A stretch of DNA of 64,000 bases from Humulus lupulus (GCF_963169125.1 NC_084801.1:75767696-75831695), one strand, 5' to 3'; shown: positions 22,101 to 34,258, counted from the first letter of the stretch. The notes: generated by a model from the sequence alone, not told the origin. Program-made: numbers and translations.

Positions 22101-23018
22101 TGATATCCCCATTTCCTGCCTTGGGCCCGGGATGGTGGTCCAGGCCCACTAACTGGGCAATTGGGTTTGGGCCCAGCCCAGGACCGTTTAGCAGGGAATG
22201 ATCGATATCGACGGCCCATGTGTGGCTCCAGACCCGGATGGTGTCCAGGAAGAATGATCCGGGACGATCATCCGGGAGACGTACAACTGTTTAGGGTTAC
22301 GGTCGAGATGTATGCCAATGGTCCCGGAGCCTAATTTTTGATCTGAGCTCTATGTAGATGATCCGGGCCTACGGTAAACAAAGAGGGACAGAGGTAAACA
22401 AACCCGGGTCAAGTCCTCAGGGTTGGCAGGATAAAGCATCTGTGACCCTGACTCCGCCCCATGACGCGTGGGAGTTGTCCCCACTTTTCACCTGCGAAAA
22501 AGGCCACCTCGGGATTGCACGTCGTTGGTTCTGACCTGTGCCGCAACTACATTGACTGATCTTGTCCCTTGAATCTGCCTCGTAACTCAGATTGCCCAGA
22601 CCAAAAGCCCCATTTTTTCGGGTGATAGATAGGCCTTGGGTTGCCCCAGTGGGTTCTGATCATTGTTTGTCTTTTATATTTTTATCCTTTGTATTGGGCT
22701 TCCGATAGAGAAGCCAGTGGTATTTATATCTTTGTTGAGCCTGGGTCAGCCCGGCCCAAGCCCAGTGCTAATGTGAGCCTATAAATACAGGTGACAGAGC
22801 ACTGGAGAAGGGATCTTTTTGGCTTGTATACAGTTACTCTGCTAAAAAAGAGAGAAAAACTCCATTGTTATAGGCTTTCCAAGCTCTAATACAACTGTCG
22901 TGGACTAAGGCTCATTAACTCTCCAACCACATAAAAATCTTGTTTATATCTTCTAAATCCCTTATAATTAATCTCGCTTAGTTTTTATTAATATAGTTTC
23001 CGAAAATCTCGGTAAACA
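22101..23018 (+). repeat. 5' LTR of element B
   Basis: 918 bp from TGATATCCCC to CGGTAAACA, matching 55691-56529. TATAAATA lies at 22780-22787, and the primer site follows the end. It contains short inverted repeats such as TCCGGGACGATCATCCGGGA. Confidence 0.92.
22780..22787 (+). promoter_or_regulatory. TATA box of element B 5' LTR
   Basis: GAGCCTATAAATACAGG, conserved at 56370-56377 in the 3' LTR. Confidence 0.7.
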
Positions 23019-23021
23019 TTT

Positions 23022-23040
23022 TGGTGCTTTCATTGAGAGC
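23022..23040 (+). promoter_or_regulatory. Primer-binding site of element B
   Basis: TGGTGCTTTCATTGAGAGC, 3 bp after the LTR end, identical to that of element H. Confidence 0.75.
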
Positions 23041-23077
23041 CTGAGAAAGCTTGTGCTAACATCAAACCTCTACAAAA

Positions 23078-23737
23078 ATGGTGAATACAAGACACACCAC
23101 TTTCGACCCTACTAACCTAGAGCAGGGCAATGGAGAGCCACTGCCCTCCCAGCCTCTTCCTAAAAGTCCACCTGAGATCGATCCTCATCAAACATCCCAC
23201 CCTGACTAGTCACAAGACTACGAAGGTGGAACAAAGTACGAGGAGGACTATTACGAAGAAGAGGAGGGGAATGAGTTGGAATACCACGACGAAGTTGCGG
23301 ATCCCGAGATCCCAAGAGCGGACCCCAATCAGGAGGATCTGGAGGGGACTAGACTGAGATAGCAAGTTTTGGACCAGGAGGTCAGGATTGCTGAGCAGGC
23401 AGAGGCATCTCGGCGGATGCAGGAGTCCCTCCAAGCCCTGCAGGCATTCATAGCCGTGCAAGGTCCGGCGACCAATCTCCCAGCTGGCCCGCCTCAAGGA
23501 GCGCAACAGGCCACTCTGCAAGCTAGGACCGGAGCCCCCAAGGTTGTGAGGCCGGCCCCTCCCCCAGAGAAATTTCTTGAGCAAGTCCCAAGAAACCCGG
23601 ACCGGGAGAAAAAGAAGGTCGGTGAAAAGACCCGAGAGAAACATAATCTCGTCCCAAAAACTGGGAAACATCCCCGGTCGCTCCCTAGGAAAGGGAAGGT
23701 GTGCCCCATCCCAGGACAGGGCCACCCAAAAAACTGA
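23078..23737 (+). pseudogene. gag: N-terminal Gag of element B, truncated
   Basis: ATG at 23078 starts MVNTRHTTFDP. One frame runs to TGA 23735-23737 with TAG stops at 23207 and 23360. It encodes an acidic region (EEDYYEEEEGNELEY), a Gln/Ala-rich helix (ASRRMQESLQALQAF) and a basic tail. No capsid or zinc-knuckle motif is present. The sequence passes directly into the end of the gypsy RNase H at about 23735, so capsid, nucleocapsid, protease and reverse transcriptase are deleted. Confidence 0.8.
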
Positions 23738-24545
23738 CTGTTTACCTGCTGATGGCGTCCCGAAAACTCCAGCCGTACTTCCAGGTCCACGCCTCCTGAC
23801 CAACCACCCCTTGCGGCAAGTGTTGCAGAAGCTCGAGTCGTCAGGTAGACTCCTAAAGTGGGCCATGGAACTAAGTCACTTCGATATAGTGTACATTCCT
23901 AGGGTCTCCATCAAGGGGAAAGCCCTAGCCGACTTCATCATGGAGTGTTCCGGGATCACCGAGGCGGACGATCTCGCGGCCCCCGTGGCGCCCGTATGGA
24001 AGGTGTTCGTGAACGGGGCCTCGAATGAGAATGGGGCCGGGGTCATCCTGGTATCACCCCAAGGACACCAGTTGCAAAATGATCTGCGTTTCCAGTTCAA
24101 TGCATCAAACAACGAAGTCGAGCACGAGGCCATGCTGGCCGGGTTGCGTCTGGCCCGGGTAGTAGGGGCCACAAACCTGGAGATCTACAACGATTCCCAG
24201 CTAGTTGTCAGGCAAGTCTTGGGGGAATATCAAACCAAAGGGGAGAGAATGGAGGCTTATGTGACTCAGACGAGAGAGATGCTGCAGGCGTTCAAGAAGC
24301 ACTCCATCTACCAGATCCCCAGAGAGCAAAATGTGTTCACGAACACGCTAGCAAAGCTGGTCACCGATGTCGAAGCAGAGCTGTTCGGACTGGTCCCCGT
24401 TAACCATCTCCCCATCCCAAGCATTCGAATCTCCGCGATCAACGCCATTGACCACTCCACGTCTTGGATGGGACCCCTTATTCGCTATCTGACAACCGGC
24501 GAGGTGCCAGCTGACAGGGCCGCAGCCAGGAAGCTCCAATACTAG
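23738..24545 (+). pseudogene. pol: RNase H region of element B (end of gypsy RNase H plus Tat RNase H)
   Basis: Begins with the tail of the gypsy RNase H (ASRKLQPYFQVHA, then after a small frame shift LTNHPLRQVLQKLESSGRL). The connector IPRVSIKGKALADFI leads to the second RNase H: WKVFVNGASNENGAGV, FQFNASNNEVEHEA, LEIYNDSQLVV and, near the end, REQNVFTNTLAKL. The last stretch (PSIRISAINAID) is the linker to integrase. TAG at 24543-24545 ends the frame. The N-terminal half of the gypsy RNase H is missing. Confidence 0.85.
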
Positions 24546-25620
24546 GTCCACAGATATGTCATGATGGATAGAAAACTCTATCACCGGGGGTTGTCCATGC
24601 CTTACCTCAGGTGCGTGTCCGGGACAGAACTGAGCGCCCTCATGCACGAAGGCTTCTGTGGAGACCATACAGCCGAACTCAGTCTATCAAAAAAGATCCT
24701 GCGCCAAGGATATTTCTGGTCAACCATGAAGAAAGACTGTATTGATTACGTCTGGAAGTGTGAGCAGTGCCAAAGATACGCGAAGGTCCCGCGAGCCCCG
24801 CCAACAGAGATAACCTTGATGACTAGCCCCTGGCCTTTCGCGGTGTGGGGGATCGATCTGGTAGGATCGCTCCCGACCAGGAAAGGAGGAGTGAAGTATG
24901 CCATCGTGGCCATCAACTACTATACCAAGTGGGTTGAGGCAGAGCCCATGAACACGATCACTTCGAAGAAGGCCCTAGATTTGGTCATCAGCAATATAGT
25001 GTGTCGGTACTGCCTCCCCTAGAAGATTGTATCTGATAATGGGAAGCAGTTGACAGCGTCCACTTTGTAGATTTTTGTGAATGGCATGGTATCGTTAAAA
25101 GCTTCTCCGCGGTTGTCAGGCCCCGAGCAAACGGGCAAGAGCAAGTGGCCCGAAGAGCTGCCCCGTTTGTTATGGGCTTACCGGACCACCGAGAGGACAT
25201 CCACCGGGCACACTCCTTACTCCATGGTCTATGGATGTGAAGCCATCATCCCCATCGAAATGACCATCCTGTCTCACCGTAGAGACACATATGATCCCAC
25301 CTAGAACCACATTTTACTCCAGGAATCATTGGATCTTATCAAGGTGATCCGGGATGTCACAAGTGCAGCTGAAGATGTACTAGGGCAAGATCGCTCGGCA
25401 TTTCAACTCAAAAGTAAAAAGCAGAAGGTTCGAAACCGGTGACCTAGTCTTGCGAAGAATCTTCCCTGCTACCCAAGATCCGGGAGTAGGTATTCTGGGC
25501 CCAATTTGGGAAGGGTCGTACGAGATCCAACACGAAGTGGGCCTCGGGACATACCATTTAAAGCGGCTCGATGGCACGGAAGTCCCAAGAGCCTGGAACA
25601 AGGAACATCTCCATAAATAA
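24546..25620 (+). pseudogene. pol: Integrase of element B, broken
   Basis: The N-terminal zinc domain (24561-24790) has MHEGFCGDHTAELSLSKKIL and CEQCQRYAKVP. The core has WAVWGIDL-like FAVWGIDLVGSLP and INYYTKWVEAEPM. The frame stops at TAG 25020-25022 (LP*KIV). The following core segment is shortened near 25110, then reads WPEELPRLLWAYRTTERTS to TAG 25302-25304. The C-terminal domain (25305-25620) is recognisable only by changing frame. Not functional. Confidence 0.83.
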
Positions 25621-25799
25621 CATCAGTAGTCAGGCGAACGTGTTCCATTTTTGTATTTTCATTATAAATAATGGACGCTTCAGGGCGATCCCTTGAATAA
25701 TAAAAATGGCGTGTGCCAAATGCCATAAAGAAATGTTATCGAACAATGAAAATTCTATTCAAGTGACCCCAGACCAGTCTCCGTTCACTTGTGGGGGTA
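25621..25799 (+). other. Element B spacer after integrase
   Basis: A short AT-rich non-coding stretch between the pol end and the tandem array. Nothing else is seen. Confidence 0.5.
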
Positions 25800-26357
25800 T
25801 CCCCGGTATGAGCAAATACAAGGCGGGGCGCAAGCCTCAGGCTAGTCCTGACCCGGACCGACGAGGTCCAGGGGGTACAAACCTCATAGGACCAAGCCTC
25901 AGGCTTGTCCTGCCCCGAACTAATGATGTCCGGGGGTATAAATTAAAAGAGGACCAAGCCTCAGGCTGGTCCCGCCCCAGACGAACGATGTCCGGGGGTA
26001 TAAACTAAAAGTGGACCAAGCCTCAGGCTGGTCCCGCTCTGGACAAACGATGTCCGGGGGTATAAATTAAAACAGGACCAAGCCTCAGGCTGGTCCCACC
26101 CCGGACAAACGATGTCTGGGGGTATAAATTAAAAGAGGACCAAGCCTTAGGCTGGTCCCGCCTCGGATGAACGATGTCTGGGGGTATACATTAAAAGAGG
26201 ACCAAGCCTCAAGTTGGTCCCGCCCCGGACGAACGATGTCCGGGGGTATAAATTAAAAGAGGACCAAGCCTCAGGATGGTCCCGCCCCGGACGAACGATG
26301 TCCGGGGATATAAATTAAAAGAGGACCAAGCCTCAGGCTGGTCTCGCCCTGGACGAA
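25800..26357 (+). repeat. 62-bp tandem array of element B, interrupted by solo LTR G
   Basis: ACCAAGCCTC recurs at 25891 and 25953 and about every 62 bp after that, for 8-9 copies. One to one and a half more copies lie at 30374-30470 beyond insert G. Each unit contains two self-complementary parts: GGACCAAGCCTCAGGCTGGTCC and CCCCGGAC-gaacgat-GTCCGGGG. These could form two hairpins per repeat. Confidence 0.88.
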
Positions 26358-26362
26358 CAATC

Positions 26363-29300
26363 TATAACAACCCGGATTTTCAAGACTCGATAATGCGGAA
26401 ATATAAATGTTTTCATTTAACAAAATGTCTCAAAAACCCATAGAAAAAAAAACTTTTAAAAAGGTCGTATGGCCATACTTGACATTTAGTTACAAACATG
26501 TTTTATAAAGAGTAGAGTGAGCCTAGTTTAGGAAAATTACACAACATTTCCAAAAATAAAACGCCTTCCCAAAAGGTCGGTCCACATGTACATTTGCAAG
26601 GAAGACTCCAGTGCTCACTGCTCTGCCCTGCCCTTGCCCTTACCTACAACATGAAACAACTAGGTAAGCGAAAACGCTAAGTAAGATCAAATTTTAAACA
26701 AAGCAGGTAGAGAAATAGGGATCCGGACCCATCCGAACCCTACACAATAAATTTCAAGAACGCTAAAGCGCCCTGGCAAACTTATGGTCATGCCTGATAA
26801 CCAAGGATAAATTAGTTCATATCTAGATAAAAATCCTGCACTCAGAAAATCCCAGAACAAGCAGATATATTATATCGCAACTAATTCTTATCAACAATTA
26901 TATTCCTGCACTCAGAAAATCCCAGAGCAAGCAGATATATTATATCACAACTATATCTTACCAACAATTATATCCCTGCACTCAGAAAATCCCAGAGCAA
27001 GCAGATATATTATATCACAACATAATTCGAGACCAACGCTCGACAATTTCCAACAATTCATGCGTAACGCGCCCTCCAACATAATTGCTAATCTGTAAAA
27101 GAGAACCGAGTCTCCACACTAAGATCTAGCCAATAAATATTCGCATCAAGGGTAACTATCGTGTTACTTAGGGCATCGCTACATATTCAAGAGTGTAATC
27201 CAATTTACACGGTTTTACGGAGACTTCTATGTTAATCAGTGGTGCTGGTGAGCAGTTGCCCCTAGGGTGTTCAGCCTCACTCAATCTTGGCAACCCATCA
27301 GCCTCACTCAATCTTGGCAACCCCTAGTATCTCTAGGCACTCTCACTGAATGGCCAATATTCACGGCTGCTATCTGGGAATAACTTATCAGAGCACTTGC
27401 TCGGATTCTAACCGTCCAATGATTAAGTAAGCATGAGGGCCCCTAGGTCCCATTTATCTTGGCGCCCCTAGGTTTAACCAGCTTATCCTCATCTCATGGC
27501 CACCCGTCGCGGTAATGAACCGGACATAAATAAAATCAAGCAGTGTGACGGGGATCAACCGTCCAGGATATGACGGACTTCTACTGTTCATATTTTTTAA
27601 ATCAGCACTCACTATACTAACGTCTCTAAGCAACTTTCTATGACAGCCTACATATGTGCATGTATCCCTATACTAACATACAAGACAATAATCATTTCAT
27701 GTTGCAGCCATACAATATAAGTTGACTTACTTGGAGTCCTTAGCGCTCAGCAGGTTTTCACCCTCCAACGTTCATTCCAATTATGCTTAGCCAATACTGT
27801 AGTTATCCATACAGTATACTCGGATTAATTATGGCACTCATAATTCATTATTATTACTTTGGGCAGTTTGGTCATTTTAATAAAAGTCATTTATAAGGAT
27901 TTATAATCCTTATTTGGTTTTAAACCTATTAAGGAAAGTCATACAAAATATTCGAGACTAAACCCTAAGTCTCGGGGAGATCTATCCTAAGGTCTCGATA
28001 CCTAGGCTCGGGTATCACAATGGTATTTCCCCACAACACACTAAAAATCTTATTCTTTCAAGGTATCGCTATTAACCCGCACTTTCGACTAGTCAGTTAA
28101 AATATGTAAGATTTTAGCCGGCATTATATCCAGAAAATACAAATAAATTCCTTAATTATTTTTAAAGAAAATAAACTCTTTAAATTTTCCTTTTATTTTT
28201 CTTAAGGTTTTAATATCTAAAAACCGTTTTAAGAAAATTGCCTAATTTGTCTTAATCAGGAAAACCGTTATAAATTTCTCATCTTGTCTAATTAACTTTC
28301 CAAAATCAATTAATCAATTTTACTTACTAGAAAAATAATTAATTTAATTATTTTCTCAAAATATAAGGTTTTAAACCCTCTTTTAATTTATTAACTATTA
28401 ATAAATTAAATCTCTTATTTTTTTAAAAAGAATAAAAACTCTTTAATAAAAATAATTCATTTAAACTCAAAGGGGTAATTTTAGTGAAAATATGATTACA
28501 AGACTTACCATTTTATATCTTGAAATAAACAAAATTTTACTTTTTACCTTATGTTCCAAAATCTCTTTTTTTACACTAAGTGTGAAAAACCTATTTTTCA
28601 CATTTTTAACTACATACTTCGTTAGTTCATAACTTGAAATTTACTTACCCAATTGTTACCAAAATTTCCCAATTCCATTTTTGTTATGCTATTTAGGTCT
28701 TTGTAAAATCTTAGGTCAAAATGAGCATTTTTGATTGGTGAAATCATTTTCCAACAATGAGGTAAAAATGACCTTATTTTCAAGTCCTTATTTTTTCCGA
28801 ACTTTGACAGTTAATAACTTTCAAACCGTTTAATATTTTCTTACCAAATTTTACAGTGGACTAATAGGTTATGCTAGAAATATGTCCACAAAATTTTAGA
28901 AAAACTGGGTTCATTTTCCCTATACAGTGGCTGTCCAAACTTGGTTCCGAAAATAAGAATACGAAAAACAGTTTTTTACCTAAACTTTGAAATAGCATAA
29001 CTTACTCATTTCTAAACATTTTTTTGTGTTTCAAAAGCTCAATTTTATGTACTCAATCTCAAAAACATCACAGTACAATTTAATTTTACAAAACCAATAT
29101 ACAGTGGCTGCTTGACCCCTTGGAAGTCACAGCTCAAAACATGTTTTGTTTTAGGGTATCCTACAAAACCCTTGGGGGTTTTGGTTCCCATTTTCAAAAA
29201 TCAATACACATGTATCATAAAAATTATTAAACAACTACCATAACCTTATTACATCACCAACAAGAAACTTTAAGCATTAGATATACAAAATAATGCTTAA

Positions 29301-30373
29301 AACTAAAAACCCTACAACAAAATCATCAAAATTAAACTTTTTACCTCTTTGGTGTTCTTGCTTAAGGTTTGGACCTTCCTATAAGCTTTGACTCCTTCAA
29401 AACCTTTCAAAAACCCTAAACATGTTCCCCCAACAACATAGTTAATTAGCTATTTGAAACTCTATGCTTAAACTTTACAAAAGCCTAGATTAGTGAAACT
29501 TTACCTTAGGGAAAAATACTTCCTAGACCAAGACTTAGCCTCCAAGTTTTCCTTGGTGTTCTCGAGGTTGAATATTGAGAGAACACTTTGAGAGGTCTTC
29601 AAAAATAAGATGAGTGAATGAGAGAGGGAGAGTGGTCGGTTCTTAGTGTGGGAATTGCTCACAAAACTCTTCAAAATATCACAAAGTACTTAAGTGCTTT
29701 TCTACCCACTTGCCCACTTGACTTCTTCATTAAATGGGATTTAATCTTTATAATATTGGGTTCACACCACTCTAAAATACCACATGGCCGACCACCCTCT
29801 TTATTTTATCTATGTTATATATATTTTTTTTTTATAAAGGTTAATAAAGGTTTCATAAGAAGAAAAGTCCAAATTGGCTTTTGACACCTTTTTCACTTTT
29901 ATTAAGTTTTAATCACCAAACTTAACATTAATTAATTAAATTAAATGTCTCTCACATTTAATTTAATTAATCACATAATAAAATTTAACCTAAGGACAAT
30001 TCATGGAATAAAATTCCCCATTTCGGTAAAATTAGGCATTTAACACAAAATGCCCTAAAATTTCCATTTTCTTTTAGGTTTATTATTTTTGACCAAACTT
30101 TAACTTTTATGAATGTATTTTATGCCCAAAATATAATTGCCATGATTTTTCATTTTATTTTTCGAGATTTTTACTCGATCAGAGTTTTTGTGTTGGTCGA
30201 GGACCGAAAGTCTTATCTTGACTTTTAAAGTCACAAAATTCATATTTTGGCTAGCAATAACTCATGGAATACTTCCAAACAAAATATAATATTATTTAAA
30301 ATAATATTCTTAACCCGGGGGAAAAATCCCGACCCGAGTCGTTTAAAGGTACCCGAAAACGTAGGACGTTACA
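26363..30373 (-). mobile_element. Solo LTR G, about 4.0 kb
   Basis: 4011 bp from TATAACAACCC to GGACGTTACA, flanked by CAATC (26358-26362) and CAATG (30374-30378), a target duplication with one change. The ends resemble the D and F LTR termini (TGTAACGCCC...GTTACA on the plus strand). The block CTTACCT followed by a Tyr/Lys-rich-looking AC stretch near 26640 sits where D and F have CTTACCTGC. No gag or pol is found, and very AT-rich non-coding DNA fills 27900-30200. A solo LTR of a distant Tekay-type element is most likely; a non-autonomous element is the alternative. Confidence 0.65.
26835..27044. repeat. 70-bp tandem repeat, 3 copies, inside G
   Basis: CCTGCACTCAGAAAATCCCA starts at 26835, 26905 and 26975. 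Copies are nearly identical, so the amplification is recent relative to the LTR. Confidence 0.88.
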
Positions 30374-30804
30374 CAATGTCCGGGGGTATAAATAAAAAAA
30401 ATAAAAAAGACCAAGCCTCAGGCTTGTCCCGCCCCGGACGAACGACGTCTGGGATACAAAAGCATCTGGTATGCCCCAGGGCAAGGCTGTAGCCTGCGAC
30501 TGGTAGAGTGAGGGAACTAGGTTTCATAGTAAACTATTCGAACCTCGTTGGCCCAGGCCATTAGGTTTTCAAAGTTGAAGATTGAAACAATTTGTCAAGC
30601 TAAAGTCAGGAATAGTCTAGTCCAGGTCGTTGGAACCGGGACTAAACACTGACAACCAGTCATGCACGGTGATATTAAAAAAATACAAAAATAACATAAA
30701 CCGGATAAGGCAATAAAAATTGTCTTGGACGCGTACGCGTCTGTAAAAGTTATTACAAAAATAATAAAAATAAAAGGGGCTAGGTGAAAATCCGGGTCTA
30801 GGCT
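30374..30804. other. End of the 62-bp array and spacer of element B
   Basis: The array resumes after insert G (GTCCGGGGGTATAAAT) and fades by about 30470. The remaining 330 bp are non-coding and lead to the 3' end of the antisense gene. Confidence 0.55.
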
Positions 30805-31326
30805 TCATCCTCCAGAAGCTCCGCATCTTCCTTCTCCCTGGCCTCGAATTCGGCCCTCTTCGAGTCCGGGTCGGGAAAGATCAGGAGGTTCATGCTTTTG
30901 TCTTTGCGCCTGGCCATGTAGATGGCCGACGCGTAGCATGTCGTCCGCTCGCTCCTTTCCGCGGCGGGTCTCATCGTGCGCCGCCTTCTCCCCGTGAAGA
31001 GAGTCGTCCAGCTCACGAACCAGGGCCTCCAAGCTTTGGACCTTCTCCCCATCCCGGACAGACTGAGTCGCAGCCGCCTCTTGTGCGGACTTTGGTCTGA
31101 GAAGTTCCGCCTCCAGAAGGCCTACCATCTCATTAGCCTCGGTTTCTTTCTGGGACATGGCCTCTTCAAGCCTACCCTTAACTCGGTTAAACTCCGCGCG
31201 GTATGCGTCGACTTGAGCAGCCGCTTTGTCCAAGGACTACCGAGCCCGTGCCGTCTCCCTGGCCAGGGCCTCCTTGGCGGCCTCCCTTTGGTTCACAGCC
31301 GCCTCCAGCTCCAGCTGGAGCGTCTC
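30805..31326 (-). pseudogene. Antisense gene of element B, 3' part (coiled coil)
   Basis: The minus-strand frame downstream of insert D contains LDKAAAQVDAYRAEF, SQKETEANEMVGLLEAELL, VQSLEALVRELDDSL, all heptad-rich. It matches in kind the coiled-coil tails of the antisense genes of A and C. Insert D separates it from the preceding codons; the boundary lies in GTCTC, the target duplication (31322-31326). A stop follows the Leu-rich start near 31233, where homologous reading continues. Confidence 0.72.
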
Positions 31327-33655
31327 TATAACGCTCTACTACCTTAGAGCCATTACAAGTGAGTTTAAAACAGAAATTGTGCATTTAATTGACTCTAAGT
31401 GGTTTCTAAAACCAAAAGTGTGAATAAATAAGAGTTTAAGGCTGTACTCTTCGAAAATGATTAGTTTCATTGAAAACGTTAAATGTAAAACATCTGGGAT
31501 CCCAAAATGAGGTTTACAAAATATTTACAACTCAAAAATAGATTTACACTTGATCAGTTATCAAAAGAATGATTTAATACAGCCATATACAAAATGCCCC
31601 CAACCAAAGCAGTCGGGCAGGCCGAACATGTACGCGCCGCCCCCACGCTCTCCATACTCATGGCCGGTTGACTGACTCCTTGCTTTTACCTGCCACACGG
31701 AGCACCCGTGAGCCGAAGCCCAGCAAGAAAACCCAAATAGTACATAACATATGCAAATCAAATAGCTGGCATGATTTACTGATAAATAGGAAAACCATCA
31801 TAATAAACAAGTACGGCCATGCCGCCCCCGAGGCCTTACCAAAGCCTGGGGTTTCGGTTCTCACCGCGAGGATAACTCATGTATCCCTTGGGTCCCACCC
31901 TGAATATAAGCATCCCATGTGCTGTGTGTTACTTTCGGCCCCACGGCCGTACCCGGCCTACGCCGCACTCGGCCCTTGCCGTTCATTTCATCATAATCAC
32001 ACATATAGTACATTCGAAATAATCATTCACACACATCATGATTCATTTAAGGTTAAACATTTGCACATAATACGATCTGGGGCCGTGCCCTACAATCACA
32101 CAGTGGGGCCATGCCCTAATCTCGGGTGTTACGGTTTTCTTACCTTTAGATTCAGTAGCCTTGATCAACCTGACTCCTTGAGCACGATCTTACCCGAGCC
32201 CTAGCGCTTACCTAAGCAAAATCCACAAATCCAAGTCATCACCAATCCTCAAGTCCGAAACCTAGCCTCGGGACTAATCCCGAGCCCCCGGGAAGTCCTA
32301 GATCCCCAAAACAACGTGGCGGAAACGAGCCCCGAACCTTAGGTCAAAATCCCTTCACAAAAGCCCAAAAATCCCCTCTGTGAACAGTGCAGCGCTACAG
32401 CGCTCAAAACAGGGCCCTGTAGCGCTACAAGTAGAACCACCCTCACCAGACAGGGGCTAGCGCTACAGCGCCCCCTGCCTAGCGCTGTAGCGCTAGTTGC
32501 AGCAGACCAAAACCAAAAATCGCATCTTGCGATTTTCTTCCCCCACTTCGACCCCAAACTTGCCCAACTCTTTCTCAAGCCCAAAAACAAACTTATACAC
32601 ACCTCACACTCATCCCAAGCACCCCATGAACTCAATCCCAAGCTCAAGCAACCCACAACTCAAAATCCAACTCAATGAACCCAAAAACCAGAAAATCACT
32701 CAAACAACAAGGATAGGGTCTTAGAAATCATACAGTGGGTGGAATTTCGACCTTGAACTGAACCCTAGACCTCCTTGGTTTGCACCTTAACAACCTTGAC
32801 CTGTTTTCCCCAAAAACCCCATTCATTTAGCTCAAAAACATTGCTCAAAACCAGCAAAACCCTAAAACCGAAAACCTCAAGAACTTACCTCAAATCTCTG
32901 ATGTGATCTTCCTAATCTCTTGCCAATCCTCAAGCCTAGCTTAGGATCCTTGATGCTCAGCTAACCCTAGCTTCCCACTGAGCTTAACCTCAAGAAAAGC
33001 AAGGGAAATGGTTGGGGGACCCACAAACCGAATCTTCAAAGCCAAACCCTTCAGCTTTCCCTCTCTTTTCTTTTCTCTTCTTTCTTTCTTTCTTTCAGCC
33101 TATGCTTTTCTCTACAAAACCCACTAAGTATAAAGACCTTCTTTATTTTATCTCTTACAAGCCTAATGACCAAAATGCCCTCCCTTACTAAATCTAAACC
33201 TTTATGTCCATAAAGGGGCATTTTAGTCATATTACCCAAATTCCCACTAATTCCTCAAGTGTTCCTAATAATTCCCGCTCGCCACCAAATACCGGATTAA
33301 TCATCAAATATATTCCCAGATTCTCAATTAAACTCCCCAGGCTTAACCCAAGCCTGGTACAGGTTCCTGCTTTGACTTTTCGCTAACCCGCTCATTCTAA
33401 GATCGTCTCGAGTCATAGATCACAGGTATCAACATAGTCATGCCCAACATGGCCAAATTACAAATATGCTCAATCAGGTCTACATGCATACTAATTCACA
33501 TAGTCATGCATCACAATTAATCAAATAGTCATATAACGTGCATTAAATCATATTCATGCATAAAACTCATTAAAGACACATACATAATTCCTTTATGCCC
33601 TCCAGGCACACTATCCCAGGCCCTAAGCCTTAATAGCGAATTTGGGGTCGTTACA
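31327..33655 (-). repeat. 3' LTR of element D (left copy)
   Basis: 2329 bp, TATAACGCTC...GTCGTTACA on the plus strand; the original terminus was TGTAACG as in the other copy. It contains the four-palindrome cassette at 32389-32497 and a (TTTC)n tract near 33075-33100. ORFs of 178 aa and others inside it are the same in both LTRs and resemble no protein family. Confidence 0.95.
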
Positions 33656-33669
33656 ACTATCCCCTCGTC
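33656..33669 (-). promoter_or_regulatory. Polypurine tract of element D
   Basis: On the minus strand GACGAGGGGATAGT is adjacent to the 3' LTR. Confidence 0.7.
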
Positions 33670-33691
33670 ATGAAAATTTCGTCCTCGAAAT

Positions 33692-34258
33692 TTACCTGAA
33701 CAACTCGGGATACCGCTCCCGCATATCCGACTCCAGTTCCCATGTCGCCTCTTCGACCTTGCTATTCCTCCACAGTATCTTAACCAAGGCGATGGTCTTG
33801 CTCCTCAAGACCTTGTCCTTCCTATCAAGGATCTGAACAGGCTTTTCTTGGTACGATAAATCCCGATCCAATTCCAAGTTCTCAAAGCTCAACACATGAG
33901 TAGTGTCCGAAACATACTTCCGGAGCATGGATACATGAAACACGTCATGAACCCCTGATAGAGCTGGAGGCATTGCTAACCTATAAGCCACCTCCCCAAC
34001 TCGTTCCAGAACCTCAAAGGGGCCAACAAACCTGGGACTCAACTTGCCCCGAACGCCGAATCGTTTTACTCCTCTCAGGGGCGAAACCCTAAGGAATACA
34101 TGGTCACCAACCTGAAATTCCACGCTCCTGCGTTTCTGATATGAATAACTCTTCTGGCGACTTTGAGAGGCGAGCATACGAGCTCTAATCTTCTCAAGTG
34201 CCTCATTGGTCCTCTGAACCATCTCAGGACCTAAATACCTTCTCTCACCTGCCTCATC
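33692..34258 (-). pseudogene. pol: Integrase C-terminus and chromodomain of element D
   Basis: Minus-strand continuation of gag-pol beyond solo LTR E. It has [20 protein letters not shown], the integrase C-terminal domain ([53 protein letters not shown]) and then a chromodomain-like tail ([35 protein letters not shown]) ending PELFR and a stop at 33692. A chromodomain can direct integration toward particular chromatin. The frame is in register with the part at 36179-40167 once insert E and one target duplication are discounted. Confidence 0.9.

Noticed and set aside
23210..23866. 218-aa minus-strand ORF
   Set aside because: Shadow of the element B gag fragment and deletion junction; no motif and no counterpart in related elements.
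31668..32204. 178-aa plus-strand ORF, also present at 40848-41384
   Set aside because: Identical in both copies only because both are LTRs of element D. It is antisense to the element, without recognisable motifs, and not kept in the related F LTRs.
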